A stretch of 64,000 nt of DNA from Thauera sp. (GTDB taxonomy: Bacteria > Pseudomonadota > Gammaproteobacteria > Burkholderiales > Rhodocyclaceae). A program made the position numbers and the translations under genes. The stretch covers positions 596,321 through 660,320 of the forward strand of contig JACKMB010000002.1 in NCBI GenBank assembly GCA_024235615.1, read 5' to 3'. Under the pieces are notes generated by a model that was given only the letters and a program-made list of their open reading frames with translations, did no database searches and was not told the DNA's origin. Shown here in pieces: positions 8,022-17,312 of this stretch; position 1 is the first letter of the stretch; every line of letters begins with the position of its first letter.

Positions 8022-9494
8022 ATGGATGCGACGCTGCTGAGTTGGACGATGGCCCTGCTGTATGGCGGGCTGGGTAACCTCGCCGCCTATCTCGCCGCCC
8101 ACGTGCTGCTGTGCCTGCTGCCGGCCTTCTTCATCGCCGGCGCCATGTCGGCGCTGATCCCCAAGGAAACCATCACCCGCTTCCTCGGCCGCAACTCCAG
8201 CAAGACGGTGTCCTACCCCGCCGCGGCCGCCGCGGGTTCGCTGCTGGCGGTGTGCTCGTGCACCATCGTTCCGCTTTTCGCCGGCATCTACAAGAAGGGC
8301 GCGGGTCTCGGTCCGGCGATCACCTTCCTGTTCTTCGCCCCGGCGGCCAACATCCTGGCGCTGGTCTACACCGGCGGCATCATCGGGCCGGATCTGGCGA
8401 TTGCGCGCTTCGTGCTGTCGCTCACCTTCGGCATCGGCATCGGCCTGATCATGGCGCTGCTGTTCCGCGCCGACGACGCCGCGCACGACCTCGCCACCGA
8501 CAGCGCCTTCGGCGCGCAGGGCGCGGGCATGGGGCGGATGGCGCTGGTGTTCCTGTTCGTGTGGGTGGCGCTGCTGCTCGCCGGCACGCTGAAGCTGGAC
8601 GTGCTGACCGGGACCTATCTGAATTTCGACCTGGCCGTTGGCGATGCGCAGGGCTGGCAGGCCGCGCTCGACCGCCTGGTGCCCTACGACGCCGCCAAGG
8701 GCGAGGAGGGCGTGTCTGTGCAGGGCGTGGTGTTGATCGCGCTGCTGACCTCGATCGGCTATGCCGCCTGGCGCGGCTTCGAGAACATCAGCGAAGGCGC
8801 CAACGCGTGGACCTGGATCAGCCTGGCGCTGATCGCGGCGACCCTGCTGGTCGCGGCGCTCGCGGTGCAGCCCGTGGCGGGCGGGCTGCGGATCGGCCTC
8901 ACCGGCAAGTTCTTCGGCGTTGCCGCCGCGTTGGCGGTGCTGGGCCACATCGTGCGCCACCGCCTGAGCGAGGACGAGCTGCGCGACTGGCTGTGGGAGT
9001 CGTGGCGCTTCGTGAAGCAGATCTTCCCGCTGCTTGTCGTGGGCGTGTTCGTGGTCGGCATGATCCGCGTGCTGATCCGCCCGGAGTGGATCGAGCTGCT
9101 GGCCGGCACCAACTCGCTCGCCGGCAACCTGGCGGGCGTGGTGTTCGGCGTGTTCATGTACTTCCCGACCCTGGTCGAGGTGCCGATCGCGAAGATGTTC
9201 CTCGAGCTCGGCATGCACCGCGGCCCGCTGCTCGCCTACCTGATGTCCGACCCCGAGCTGTCGCTGCAGAGCATCCTGATCATCTCGGCGATCATCGGCC
9301 GCAGGAAGACCTTCACCTACGTCGGCCTGGTGGCGCTCTTCAGCGCCGCCGCCGGCCTCATCTACGGTGCCTGGATCGACGGCGCCGCCTTGTTCTCGCT
9401 CGCGCTCTACCTCGCGGGCTTCATCGCCGCGCTGGTCGTGCTGCTGTCGATCGCCAGCCGGCGCAGCGCCGCGTCCTCACTCAAGGGAGTCTGA
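8022..9494 (+). CDS. DUF318-family permease, ArsP-like
   Basis: A 490-residue polytopic membrane protein of the permease family that includes ArsP, an exporter of trivalent methylarsenicals. The N-terminal half has the family signature LAVCSCTIVPLFAGIYKKG followed by FFAPAANILAL. The second half repeats the pattern with FPTLVEVPIAKMFLELG. It is longer than classical ArsP because of a poorly conserved central loop and helices (about residues 160-310). The start at 8022 has GGAGGA at 8013-8018. The adjacent redox protein (gap of two bases) is the usual partner of this family. Export of an organoarsenical or another soft-metal species is inferred from the location beside the ars genes. Confidence 0.8.
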   Translation: MDATLLSWTMALLYGGLGNLAAYLAAHVLLCLLPAFFIAGAMSALIPKETITRFLGRNSSKTVSYPAAAAAGSLLAVCSCTIVPLFAGIYKKGAGLGPAITFLFFAPAANILALVYTGGIIGPDLAIARFVLSLTFGIGIGLIMALLFRADDAAHDLATDSAFGAQGAGMGRMALVFLFVWVALLLAGTLKLDVLTGTYLNFDLAVGDAQGWQAALDRLVPYDAAKGEEGVSVQGVVLIALLTSIGYAAWRGFENISEGANAWTWISLALIAATLLVAALAVQPVAGGLRIGLTGKFFGVAAALAVLGHIVRHRLSEDELRDWLWESWRFVKQIFPLLVVGVFVVGMIRVLIRPEWIELLAGTNSLAGNLAGVVFGVFMYFPTLVEVPIAKMFLELGMHRGPLLAYLMSDPELSLQSILIISAIIGRRKTFTYVGLVALFSAAAGLIYGAWIDGAALFSLALYLAGFIAALVVLLSIASRRSAASSLKGV

Positions 9495-9496
9495 TC

Positions 9497-9736
9497 ATGC
9501 TCAGCATCAAGGTCCTCGGCCCCGGCTGCGCCAACTGCCGCAAGCTCGAAGAGATCGTGCACGAGGCGGTCGCCGCCACCGGCGTGCAGGCCGAAGTGGT
9601 CAAGGTCACCGACATGGGCGAGATCGTCGCCTACGACGTGTTGAAGACGCCCGGCCTGGTGATCAACGAGAAGCTGGTCTCGTCGGGAAGGATTCCCACC
9701 GCGGCGACGATCGCGGAGTGGATTCGGGCGGCTTGA
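9497..9736 (+). CDS. Small thioredoxin-fold redox-active disulfide protein
   Basis: A 79-residue protein with the thioredoxin/glutaredoxin-like CANC motif (Cys11, Cys14) straight after the first beta strand and a cis-Pro segment KTPGLVINEK. It matches the redox-active disulfide protein 2 type. The start is two bases after the permease stop, so the two are probably co-translated. No signal peptide, so it is cytoplasmic. It probably keeps the permease or its thiol-bound substrate reduced; that role is inferred from the conserved pairing. Confidence 0.85.
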   Translation: MLSIKVLGPGCANCRKLEEIVHEAVAATGVQAEVVKVTDMGEIVAYDVLKTPGLVINEKLVSSGRIPTAATIAEWIRAA

Positions 9737-9872
9737 GGTCCGGCCCTGCGGGACCGTGACCTACGATCGGGCTTCGCGCGGGGCTCAGGCGGGCCCAGCG
9801 GTGCGCACGTCCTTCGATCAGCCCCCTGTAGCGGGGCGATTCTCCCTCCCTGCCTGCACGGCAGCCGCTTCG

Positions 9873-10934
9873 TCAGGCGGGAGTGGTCTCGGCCAGGCTC
9901 GCGCTGTCGATCACGAAGCGGTACTTCACGTCGCCCTTCAGCATGCGTTCATAGGCCTTGTCGATCTGTTCGGCGCGGATCATCTCGATGTCGGCGACGA
10001 TGCCGTGCTCGGCGCAGAAGTCGAGCATCTCCTGGGTCTCGGGGATGCCGCCGATCATCGAGCCGGCGAGCTTGCGCCGCTTCATGATGAGGTGGAAGAC
10101 CTGCGGCGCGGGGTGGGGCGAGGCCGGGGCGCCGACCAGGCTCATCGTGCCGTCGCGCTTGAGCAGCGCAAGGAAGGCGTCGAGGTCGTGCGGGGCGGCG
10201 ACGGTGTCGAGGATGAAGTCCAGCGACTTGCGCTGCGCCTTCATCGCGTCCTCGTCGCGCGACACCACGACTTCGTCGGCGCCGAGGGCGAGCGCGGCCG
10301 CACGCTTGGACTCCGAGGTGGTGAAGGCGACCACGTGCGCGCCCAGCGCGTGCGCGAGCTTGACACCCATGTGGCCCAGCCCGCCGATCCCCAGGATGCC
10401 CACCTTGTGGCCCGGGCCGACCTTCCAGTGGCGCAGCGGCGACCAGGTGGTGATGCCCGCGCACAGCAGCGGCGCCACCGCGGCGAGCTGGTCCTCGGGG
10501 TGGCGGATGCGCAGCACGTAGCGCTCGTGCACCACGATGCGCTGCGAGTAGCCGCCCAGGGTGTGGCCGGGGGCGTCGGCGATCGGGCTGTTGTAGGTGC
10601 CGACCATGTCGTCGCAGTAGTTCTCCAGGCCGGCGTCGCAGTCCTCGCAGTGCTGGCAGCTGTCGACGATGCAGCCGACGCCGACGAGGTCGCCGGCCGT
10701 GAAGCCCTTCACGTGCGCGCCCACCGCCGACACGCGGCCGACGATCTCGTGGCCGGGCACGCAGGGGTAGAGCGTGCCCGGCCACTCCGAGCGCACCTGG
10801 TGGAGGTCGGAGTGGCAAACGCCGCAGAAGGCGATCTCGATCTGCACGTCGTGCGGCCCCAGCGCGCGCCGGGTGATCTCCATGGCTTCGAGGGGCAGGT
10901 CGCCGGCACGGGCGCCGTAGGCTTTGACGGTCAT
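9873..10934 (-). CDS. Zinc-dependent NAD(P) alcohol dehydrogenase, cinnamyl/YahK type
   Basis: A 353-residue medium-chain dehydrogenase/reductase. Catalytic zinc ligands lie in FCGVCHSDLH and PGHE. The structural zinc site is the four-Cys cluster CQHCEDCDAGLENYC. The nucleotide-binding motif is GIGGLGHMGVK. This arrangement fits broad-specificity aldehyde reductases of the AdhA/YahK/CAD group; the physiological substrate cannot be read from sequence. It is a single gene on the minus strand, with the arsenic genes converging from the left and a REP-containing gap on its promoter side. Start ATG at 10934; the predicted length is normal for the family. Confidence 0.88.
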   Translation of the reverse strand: MTVKAYGARAGDLPLEAMEITRRALGPHDVQIEIAFCGVCHSDLHQVRSEWPGTLYPCVPGHEIVGRVSAVGAHVKGFTAGDLVGVGCIVDSCQHCEDCDAGLENYCDDMVGTYNSPIADAPGHTLGGYSQRIVVHERYVLRIRHPEDQLAAVAPLLCAGITTWSPLRHWKVGPGHKVGILGIGGLGHMGVKLAHALGAHVVAFTTSESKRAAALALGADEVVVSRDEDAMKAQRKSLDFILDTVAAPHDLDAFLALLKRDGTMSLVGAPASPHPAPQVFHLIMKRRKLAGSMIGGIPETQEMLDFCAEHGIVADIEMIRAEQIDKAYERMLKGDVKYRFVIDSASLAETTPA

Positions 10935-11128
10935 CGGGCGTTTCTCGGGTTGGATGGAGGGATGATAACCAGAGAAGCCGTCCCGGCCCGCGCGTTTGTC
11001 CCCAGCCGGTGGGGAAAGGCATGTGGGCGAGCCTGTGGAAAATCGCGCGCAGGCCGCAGGAAGCAAGGGTTCTGGGTACCTGCCTCATTCTGAGGCAGAC
11101 GAGCCCCGTGGCGTTCCCGATCACCGGA

Positions 11129-11233
11129 TTCGCGGCTGCCGCCGCTCCTACAGTGGCGGTTCGTGTCGGGCGTCGAGGTGCGGGAAACGCGCGGGGTGCG
11201 CGCCGGTTCATGTAGGAGCGCCGGCAGGCGCGA
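11129..11233. repeat. Inverted REP pair between ugd and the alcohol dehydrogenase
   Basis: A reverse REP (GCGGC/GCCGC stem) at 11129-11152 and a forward REP (GCGCC/GGCGC stem) at 11211-11233, separated by about 58 bp. They share flanks such as GGTTCGTGTCGGGCGTCG with the large array at 12.7-14.1 kb. They fill the 3' side of ugd in the 313-bp gap; no other feature is seen there apart from the likely adh promoter. Confidence 0.8.
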
Positions 11234-11247
11234 GCGGGGTGTCTCGG

Positions 11248-12585
11248 CTACGTCGCCGCAGGCCGGCCGACGCTGTAGTAGTGCCAGCCGGCCGCGCGCA
11301 GGCGCTCGGGGTTGTAGAGGTTGCGCCCATCGGCGATCACCTTGGTCTGGAGCAGCGTCGCCATCTCGTCGAAATCCGGCGCGCGGAACTGCTGCCACTC
11401 GGTGCAAATCGCCAGCGCGTCCGCGCCCTCGAGCACGCTGTACTTGTGGCTCGCCAGCGCCAGGTCGGCGCGCGGGCCGTAGATCCGCCGTGTCTCGTCC
11501 ATCGCCACCGGGTCGTAGGCCTGTACGCGGGCGCCGTGCTGCCACAGTGCCTCGATCAGGCTGCGGCTGGGGGCCTCGCGCAGGTCGTCGGTGTTGGGCT
11601 TGAAGGCGAGGCCCCACACCGCGACCGTGCGTCCGGCGAGCCCGTCGGGGCCACCGAAGTGGTGGGCGAGCTTGGCAAACAAGGTGTTCTTCTGGCGCTG
11701 GTTCACCGTCTCCACCGCCCGTAGCAGCGGCGCGTCGTAGCCCACCTGGTCGGCGATGCGGCCGAGCGCCTGGACGTCCTTCGGGAAGCATGAGCCGCCG
11801 TAGCCGCAACCGGGGTAGATGAAGTGATAGCCGATGCGCGGGTCCGCGCCGATGCCCTTGCGCACCTCCTCGATGTCGGCGTCGAGGCGCTCGGCGAGGT
11901 TGGCGAGCTCGTTCATGAGGCTGATGCGGGTGGCGAGCATGGCGTTGGCGGCGTACTTGGTGAGCTCGGCGCTGCGCACGTCGGTGAACAGCGTGCGCTC
12001 GTGATTGCGGTTGAAGGGCTCGTAGATCTCGCGCATACGCTCCTGGGCGCGCGCCGAGCGCGTGCCGACGAGGATGCGGTCGGGCTTCAGGAAGTCGGCG
12101 ACCGCCGCGCCTTCCTTGAGGAATTCGGGGTTGGAGACGACGTCGAAGGCGATCGTCTCGCCGCGCGCGGCGAGGATCTGCGCGATGCGTTCGGCCACCT
12201 TTTCAGCGGTGCCGACCGGCACGGTGGATTTGTTCACGATGACCCGGTAGGCCGGCATGTGGCGGGCGATCTCCTCGGCGACCGCGAGCACGTACTGCAG
12301 GTCGGCCGAGCCGTCCTCGTCGGGCGGGGTGCCGACGGCGATGAACTGCACCTCCGCGTGCTGCACCGCCTCGGCCGTGTCGGTGGTGAAGCGCAGCCGA
12401 CCTTCGGCGAGGTTGCGCTCGACGATCGGCTGCAGGCCGGGCTCCCAGATGGGGATGGTGCCGGCGCGGAGCCGGTCGATCTTGGCCTGGTCGACGTCCA
12501 TGCACAGCACGTCGTGGCCGACCTCGGCCAGGCAGGCGCCGCTGACCAGGCCGACGTAGCCGGTACCGAAAATGCTGAGCTTCAT
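11248..12585 (-). CDS. ugd: UDP-glucose 6-dehydrogenase
   Basis: A 445-residue enzyme that oxidises UDP-glucose to UDP-glucuronate with two NAD+, supplying precursors for exopolysaccharide, capsule or LPS sugars. The Rossmann motif [18 protein letters not shown] is at residues 8-25 and the catalytic Cys266 is in [14 protein letters not shown]. Standard family length. No polysaccharide genes adjoin it, so it acts as a stand-alone precursor gene. The stop lies 15 bp beyond a forward REP, and the promoter side faces the large REP array. Confidence 0.96.
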   Translation of the reverse strand: MKLSIFGTGYVGLVSGACLAEVGHDVLCMDVDQAKIDRLRAGTIPIWEPGLQPIVERNLAEGRLRFTTDTAEAVQHAEVQFIAVGTPPDEDGSADLQYVLAVAEEIARHMPAYRVIVNKSTVPVGTAEKVAERIAQILAARGETIAFDVVSNPEFLKEGAAVADFLKPDRILVGTRSARAQERMREIYEPFNRNHERTLFTDVRSAELTKYAANAMLATRISLMNELANLAERLDADIEEVRKGIGADPRIGYHFIYPGCGYGGSCFPKDVQALGRIADQVGYDAPLLRAVETVNQRQKNTLFAKLAHHFGGPDGLAGRTVAVWGLAFKPNTDDLREAPSRSLIEALWQHGARVQAYDPVAMDETRRIYGPRADLALASHKYSVLEGADALAICTEWQQFRAPDFDEMATLLQTKVIADGRNLYNPERLRAAGWHYYSVGRPAAT

Positions 12586-12687
12586 GAGGTGAACCCCTGT
12601 GTGCGCGAATGCGCCAGACGCTAGGGAGTCCGGGTGAAGCGGTCGTGAAGCTTGCGTGAAGGGAAGGTTGCGAAGTGCTCCGGCTCA

Positions 12688-14060
12688 TGTAGGAGCGCCG
12701 CCAGGCGCGAAGGCGGCGGTGGAGATTGCGGAGCGCGTCGGTCGCCGGATCGCCGGATTCGCGGCTGCCGCCGCTCCTACAGGGGCCGTGGTTCGTGTCG
12801 GGTGTCGATGGGCGGGAAGGCCGGGGCGTGGAGGTTCGTCTCGGGCGTCGGTGGTGGGAAACGCGTCGGGCGCGCGTTGGTTCATGTAGGAGCGCCGGCA
12901 GGCGCGAAAGGGGTGGAGATTGCGGAGCGTGTCGGTCGCCGGATCGCCGGATTCGCGGCTGCCGCCGCTCCTACAGGGGCCGTGGTTCGTGTCGGGTGTC
13001 GATGGGCGGGAAGGCCGGGGCGTGGAGGTTCGTCTCGGGCGTCGGTGGTGGGAAACGCGTCGGGCGCGCGTTGGTTCATGTAGGAGCGCCGGCAGGCGCG
13101 AAAGGGGTGGAGATTGCGGAGCGCGTCGGTCGCCGGATCGCCGGATTCGCGGCTGCCGCCGCTCCTACAGGGGCCGTGGTTCGTGTCGGGTGTCGATGGG
13201 CGGGAAGGCCGGGGCGTGGAGGTTCGTCTCGGGCGTCGGTGGTGGGAAACGCGTCGGGCGCGCGTTGGTTCATGTAGAGCGCCGGCGGTGGAGATTGCGG
13301 AGCGTGTCGGCGCCGCCGGATTCGCGGCTGCCGCCGCTCCTACAGGGGCCGTGGTTCGCGGTGTCGATGGGCGGGAAGGCTGGGGCGAGAGCGGGCGTCG
13401 AAACGGGGCGGTTCATGTAGGAGCGCCGGCAGGCGCGGAGGTCGGTCGGCGGATCGCCGTCCGCCTGCCGCCGCGCTCCAGGGGCCGTGGTTCGTGTCGG
13501 GTGGAGGGGCGGGAAGGCCGTGGCGTGGAGGTTCGTCTCGGGCGTCGGTGGTGGGAAACGCGTCGGGCGCGCGTTGGTTCATGTAGGAGCGCCGGCAGGC
13601 GCGAAAGGGGTGGAGATTGCGGAGCGCGTCGGTCGGCGGATCGCCGGATTCGCGGCTGCCGCCGCTCCTACAGGGGCCGTGGTTCGTGTCGGGTGTCGAT
13701 GGGCGGGAAGGCCGGGGCGTGGAGGTTCGTCTCGGGCGTCGGTGGTGGGAAACGCGTCGGGCGCGCGTTGGTTCATGTAGGAGCGCCGGCAGGCGCGAAA
13801 GGGGTGGAGATTGCGGAGCGCATCGGTCGCCGGATCGCCGGATTCGCGGCTGCCGCCGCTCCTACAGGGGCGTGTCGGTTCGAGTCGGGCGTCGGAGGGG
13901 AGGGCCGGGGCGTGGTGGTTCGTGTGGGGCGTCGAGGGGCAGGAAGCCCCCGGGTGCGCGCCGGTTCAGGTAGGAGCGCCGGCAGGCGCGAAGGCGGCGG
14001 TCGGGAGGGAACGCGCTTCGGTTCCCGACCGCAGGATTCGCGCCTGCCGCCGCGCCTGCG
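12688..14060. repeat. Tandem array of eight ~194-bp units built from inverted REP pairs
   Basis: Unit starts (TGTAGGAGCGCC) fall at 12688, 12885, 13079, 13273, 13416, 13582, 13776 and 13969, giving spacings of 197, 194, 194, 143, 166, 194 and 193 bp. Each unit has a forward REP, then about 70 bp later a reverse REP (GCGGC-TGCC-GCCGC hairpin), then about 100 bp of conserved spacer. Several units are almost identical; the units starting at 13273 and 13416 carry deletions and the last differs most. The period is not a multiple of three and the apparent ORFs rotate through frames, so this is non-coding. It resembles a greatly expanded BIME. No RAYT transposase gene is in the window. Confidence 0.9.
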
Positions 14061-14062
14061 GA

Positions 14063-14641
14063 TCAGTTCTGGACGGCTTCGAGCGACACGGTGATGGTCA
14101 CCTCGTCGCCGACGTTGGGGGCGTATTTGCCGGCGTTGAACTCGCTGCGCTTGATCACGGTGCTGGCGTTGGCGCCGATGGCGTCCTTCTTGAGCATCGG
14201 GTGCGGCATGGTGGCGAAGTGGTTCACCTTCAGCGTCACCGGCTTGGTCACGCCCTTGATGGTCAGCTCGCCGTCGATGGTCGCGGGCTTGTCACCGTCG
14301 AAGCTCACCTTGGTCGACTTGAAGGTGGCGGTGGGGTACTTGGCGGTGTCGAGGAAGTCCTCGCCCTGGATGTGCTCGTCGAAGGCGGCGTAGCCGGTGC
14401 TCACCGACTTCATGTCGATGGTGACCTCCACCGCGCCGGTCTTCGCTTCCTTGTCGAGCGTGACGGTGCCGGTGGTCTTGTCGAACTTCGACATCTGGAT
14501 CGACATGCCGAAGTGGCTGTAGGAGAAGCTCGGGAAGGTGTGGGTGCTGTCGACCACGTAGGTCTGGGGCGCAGCCAGCGCGGGCGAGGCGGCAGCGGCG
14601 GAGACCAGGAGGGCGGCGGTCAGGCGGGTGATACGGTTCAT
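14063..14641 (-). CDS. YceI-family periplasmic lipid-binding protein (copy 1)
   Basis: A 192-residue secreted protein. The N-terminal signal peptide (MNRITRLTAALLVSAAAASPALA) is followed by a YceI lipocalin-like beta barrel starting YVVDSTHTFPSFSYSHFG. YceI proteins bind polyisoprenoids or related amphiphiles in the periplasm; the exact ligand is unknown. It is the last gene of a cytochrome b561-yceI-yceI cluster, a common arrangement that suggests a link to quinone or isoprenoid chemistry. The stop codon lies two bases beyond the last REP of the array. Confidence 0.93.
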   Translation of the reverse strand: MNRITRLTAALLVSAAAASPALAAPQTYVVDSTHTFPSFSYSHFGMSIQMSKFDKTTGTVTLDKEAKTGAVEVTIDMKSVSTGYAAFDEHIQGEDFLDTAKYPTATFKSTKVSFDGDKPATIDGELTIKGVTKPVTLKVNHFATMPHPMLKKDAIGANASTVIKRSEFNAGKYAPNVGDEVTITVSLEAVQN

Positions 14642-14763
14642 GTGGAGTCCTCTGTGACGTTGGGGGGATGAAGGGCAGGGTGCGGTAGATCAAGGGTGGG
14701 AAGACGGTGGTCGAGGCAATCGCCTGCGCAGGCTTGCCGCCCGGCTCGAGCGGCTGCCCCGGT

Positions 14764-15324
14764 TCAGCGCGCCGCGGCGGTGATGCGGAAGCGGATCACG
14801 ACGTCGTTGGCGACCACGTCGAAGGCCTTCCAGGCGCCTTCGCCGATCGAGAAGTCGCCGCGCCGGATGGTCAGCGCGCCCTCGAAGACGCCGCTGCCGC
14901 CCTGCACGGTGAAGGTGGCGGGGACCACGACGTCCCGGGTCGTGCCCTTGATGGTGAGCTTGCCGGCGACCTCGTACTTGTCGCCGCCGAGCGGCTTCAC
15001 CGCGCTCGACTCGAAGCGCGCGACCGGGAAGCCCTTGGTGTCGAACCAGGTCTTGCGGGCGACCTCCTCGTCGCCTTCCTCGCTGCCGGTGTCGACGCTG
15101 GCGAGATCGACTTCGATGCGAGCCGAGGCAGACTGCGGTGCGGCGGGGTCGAAGCGCAACTCGCTGACGAACTTGCCGAACGTGCCCTGCATCGCCACGC
15201 CCATCTGCTGGTAGTCGAAGGCGATGCGGCTCTTGTCGGGCTGGACCTTGCCGTACTCCACCGCGTGAGCAGCGGTGGCGGCGAAGGCGAAGGAGGCGAG
15301 GAGGGCGAGGGCGATGCGTTTCAT
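14764..15324 (-). CDS. YceI-family periplasmic protein (copy 2)
   Basis: A 186-residue paralogue of the downstream YceI protein, clearly divergent from it. The signal peptide ends near residue 22 (...ATAAHA). The barrel begins VEYGKVQPDKSRIAFDYQQMG, with later strands such as KLTIKGTTRDVVVPATFTV. It lies 39 bp downstream of the cytochrome b561 gene and 122 bp upstream of copy 1, so all three are probably co-transcribed. Ligand unknown. Confidence 0.92.
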   Translation of the reverse strand: MKRIALALLASFAFAATAAHAVEYGKVQPDKSRIAFDYQQMGVAMQGTFGKFVSELRFDPAAPQSASARIEVDLASVDTGSEEGDEEVARKTWFDTKGFPVARFESSAVKPLGGDKYEVAGKLTIKGTTRDVVVPATFTVQGGSGVFEGALTIRRGDFSIGEGAWKAFDVVANDVVIRFRITAAAR

Positions 15325-15363
15325 GGCGAGAAATCCTGTATGCGATGGGTGACGGCGGCCGGT

Positions 15364-15900
15364 TCAGCCTTTGCGGCGCGGCAGCATGCGGATCAGCACG
15401 TCGTCGCGGTCGATGAAGTGATGCTTGAGCGCGGCGCCGACGTGGCCGAGCAGCACGGCGATCAGCGTGTAGTTCAGAACGAAATGCACCGTCTCGAGCA
15501 GGTTGCCGAGCGCCTTGTCCTTGGCGAGCAGGTCGGGCAGCGGCAGCACGCCGAACCACACCGTCTGGAAGCCCTTCGCCGAGCTCATCAGCCAGCCGCT
15601 GAGCGGAATCGCGAGCATCAGCACGTAGAGCAGGTGATGGCCCGCGTGCGCGGCCAGGCGCTCGATGGCCGGCATGTGCGCGGGCAGTGCCGGGGGCTTG
15701 TGGCCGATCCGCCAGGCCAGGCGCACCAGTACGAGCACGAACACCGTCACGCCCGCCCACTTGTGCCAGGAGTAAAGCTCCAGCTTGGTGGGCGACAGGT
15801 CCAGCCCGGTCATGTAGAAGCCGAAGCCGAGCATGCCGAAGATCATCAGCGCGATGAGCCAGTGCAGCAGCTTGGCGGTGGCGGTGTAGTGAGTGTCCAT
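15364..15900 (-). CDS. Cytochrome b561 family di-heme membrane protein
   Basis: A 178-residue protein with four transmembrane helices. Probable haem ligands are His14 (KLLHWLIALM), His46 (SWHKWAGV), a His in the third helix region (AGHHLLYVLMLAIPLSGW) and one in the fourth (HVGAALKHHF). B561 proteins oxidise quinol and, in this context, probably pass electrons to periplasmic partners. The start at 15900 was chosen because MDTHYTATAKLLHW is the conserved N terminus; the upstream in-frame stretch has no family character. First gene of the b561-yceI-yceI cluster. Confidence 0.92.
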   Translation of the reverse strand: MDTHYTATAKLLHWLIALMIFGMLGFGFYMTGLDLSPTKLELYSWHKWAGVTVFVLVLVRLAWRIGHKPPALPAHMPAIERLAAHAGHHLLYVLMLAIPLSGWLMSSAKGFQTVWFGVLPLPDLLAKDKALGNLLETVHFVLNYTLIAVLLGHVGAALKHHFIDRDDVLIRMLPRRKG

Positions 15901-16546
15901 CGCGGTTCGTCCTTCGGCCTTCGATCGCGAGCGCCGGCCTCGTGTTCGTGTTGATTGCACTCTAGACGCATTCAGACGGCTTAAACAGCCAAGGATGGGC
16001 AAAGGTTCGTTGCTCTTTTCGCAACAAATGGGTTTGGATCGGGGTGGTTCAGGCGCGCTCGTTGCGCAATTCGAGCCTTCCACAGGCGCCCTAGCCCACG
16101 CCGGGGATGTCGTTGCCGTGACGCGCGAGCCAGACCACGATGCGCGGCAGGTCCGGGGCGCACTCCGCATACTGGGCAGGGCACAGGTCGGTGAGGACCC
16201 GCTCGGGCATACGGCAGTCGGCCACCGGCTCGCTCACCAGCGTGTCGAGATCGGCGGGCAGCGCGAGGCAGGCCGGGAGGAGAAGCGCTGGATGCGGGGG
16301 GCGATACGGGAAACGGTGGAGCGCGTGTTGGGCGGGCCCGTGGGGGCGGATGCCAGCAGTCGAGCCTGAAGGCTTGCTTTTGCCCGCGTAGAGCGAACTG
16401 GAAAAGGGGGCGCAGCCCAGTGGCGATCGATACCTGAGTGGCTCGGATCGAAGCGGCCGGGCGCAGCCCCGTCCTCCACACGGCTCGGCCGCGACGGTTG
16501 ATGCACGAGCGCGGCAGGGCGCGAATGCAGCCATGCGCCGACGCCT
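15901..16546. other. 646-bp gap without a confident gene
   Basis: It holds the promoter side of the cytochrome b561 cluster and the 3' flank of the dnr gene. A leftward open frame (about 16091-16330 in its most protein-like part, ending ...LARHGNDIPGVG) contains a hydrophobic run ALLLPACLALPA and several cysteines, so it could be a small secreted protein. It has no clear start and its 5' part overlaps a decayed REP near 16501-16528. I treat it as unproven. Confidence 0.3.
16009..16025 (-). promoter_or_regulatory. Inverted repeat upstream of the cytochrome b561 cluster
   Basis: A perfect GTTGC-N7-GCAAC dyad lies 109-125 bp upstream of the b561 start in a locally AT-richer stretch. The spacing resembles operators of dimeric regulators, but no regulator gene adjoins it. 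Suggestive only. Confidence 0.25.
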
Positions 16547-17308
16547 TCAGCCCAGGCTTCTGCGCAGCCGGCCGATGTCGGGGATGTGGATGGTGCGGCC
16601 CTCGACGTGGATGAGTCCGGCGCCGGTGAGCTCGTTCAGGATGCGCGAGAAGTGTTCCTGGGTGAGGTTCAGGCGCGAGGCGATGGTGCCCTTGCTGGTG
16701 GGCAGGCGCAGCGACACCGCGCCTTCGGAGACGCCGTCGCCTTCGCGCTCCTCCTCGCGCAGCAGGTAGCCGACCACGCGGTCGCGGCCCGAGCGCAGCG
16801 AGTAGCTCTCGACGTCGGCCATCAGCAGGTGCAGGCGCTGGGCGAGGCCGGCGATGATCTTGCGGCAGAACACCGGATCGCCCGACATCTCCTCGAAGAA
16901 GACCTGCTTGCCGATGTGCAGCAGGGTGGCGTCGGTGAGCGCCTGCGCCATCACGACGTAGGGCTTGTCCATGAACATCACCGCCTCGCCGAAGCTGCGC
17001 CCGGCGTAGAGGATGTCCACCACCTTCTCGTTGCCCTCGGCCGAGGTGAAGGCGAGCTTGATCTGGCCGTCGAGGATGAGGTGGAAGCCGTGGCAGGGGT
17101 CGCCACGGTGGAAGAGGATCTCGCCGCGCGCGACGCGGACCTCGCGCACGCCGCGCGCGAAGCGGACGATGTCCTCGCAGGCGAGCCCGTTGAACAGCGA
17201 GGCGCGCGCGAGCAGACGGCACAGCCGCTCGAGCTCGGTGACCGGGCTGCCCGTGGAGGGATCGATGTGGAAGGGTCGTTCGCCGACCGGGGTGGCGCTA
17301 CGGGGCAT
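16547..17308 (-). CDS. dnr: Crp/Fnr-family regulator, DNR-like nitric oxide sensor
   Basis: A 253-residue regulator with a cyclic-nucleotide-binding-fold sensor (about residues 35-150) and a C-terminal helix-turn-helix (TSKGTIASRLNLTQEHFSRILNEL). It lacks the N-terminal cysteine cluster that binds Fe-S in FNR, which points to the DNR/NNR group that senses NO through haem. It begins four bases after norD ends, so it is probably the last gene of the norEFQD unit. Both nor promoters carry FNR/DNR-type boxes, which makes autoregulation likely. The DNR assignment rests on context and the missing Cys residues; the recognition helix has an E-x-x-S-R pattern compatible with TTGAT half-sites. Confidence 0.85.
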   Translation of the reverse strand: MPRSATPVGERPFHIDPSTGSPVTELERLCRLLARASLFNGLACEDIVRFARGVREVRVARGEILFHRGDPCHGFHLILDGQIKLAFTSAEGNEKVVDILYAGRSFGEAVMFMDKPYVVMAQALTDATLLHIGKQVFFEEMSGDPVFCRKIIAGLAQRLHLLMADVESYSLRSGRDRVVGYLLREEEREGDGVSEGAVSLRLPTSKGTIASRLNLTQEHFSRILNELTGAGLIHVEGRTIHIPDIGRLRRSLG

Positions 17309-17312
17309 GGCT

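Noticed and set aside
12656..13980. Many ORFs of 65-180 codons on both strands in the 12.7-14.1 kb region, several encoding identical peptides
   Set aside because: They are read-throughs of the 194-bp repeat. The period is not a multiple of three, the reading frame changes with each unit, peptides are Arg/Pro/Gly-rich and no ribosome sites are present.
12688..14060. CRISPR array
   Set aside because: Repeats are ~194 bp with internal inverted REPs and the spacer parts are also conserved; no 21-40 bp repeat/unique spacer pattern and no cas genes.
14731..15324. Upstream extension of the second YceI protein and other overlapping frames on the minus strand (for example 14690-15760)
   Set aside because: The frame with a signal peptide and YceI barrel motifs is 14764-15324; the longer overlapping frame is Arg/Pro/His-rich and has no domain.
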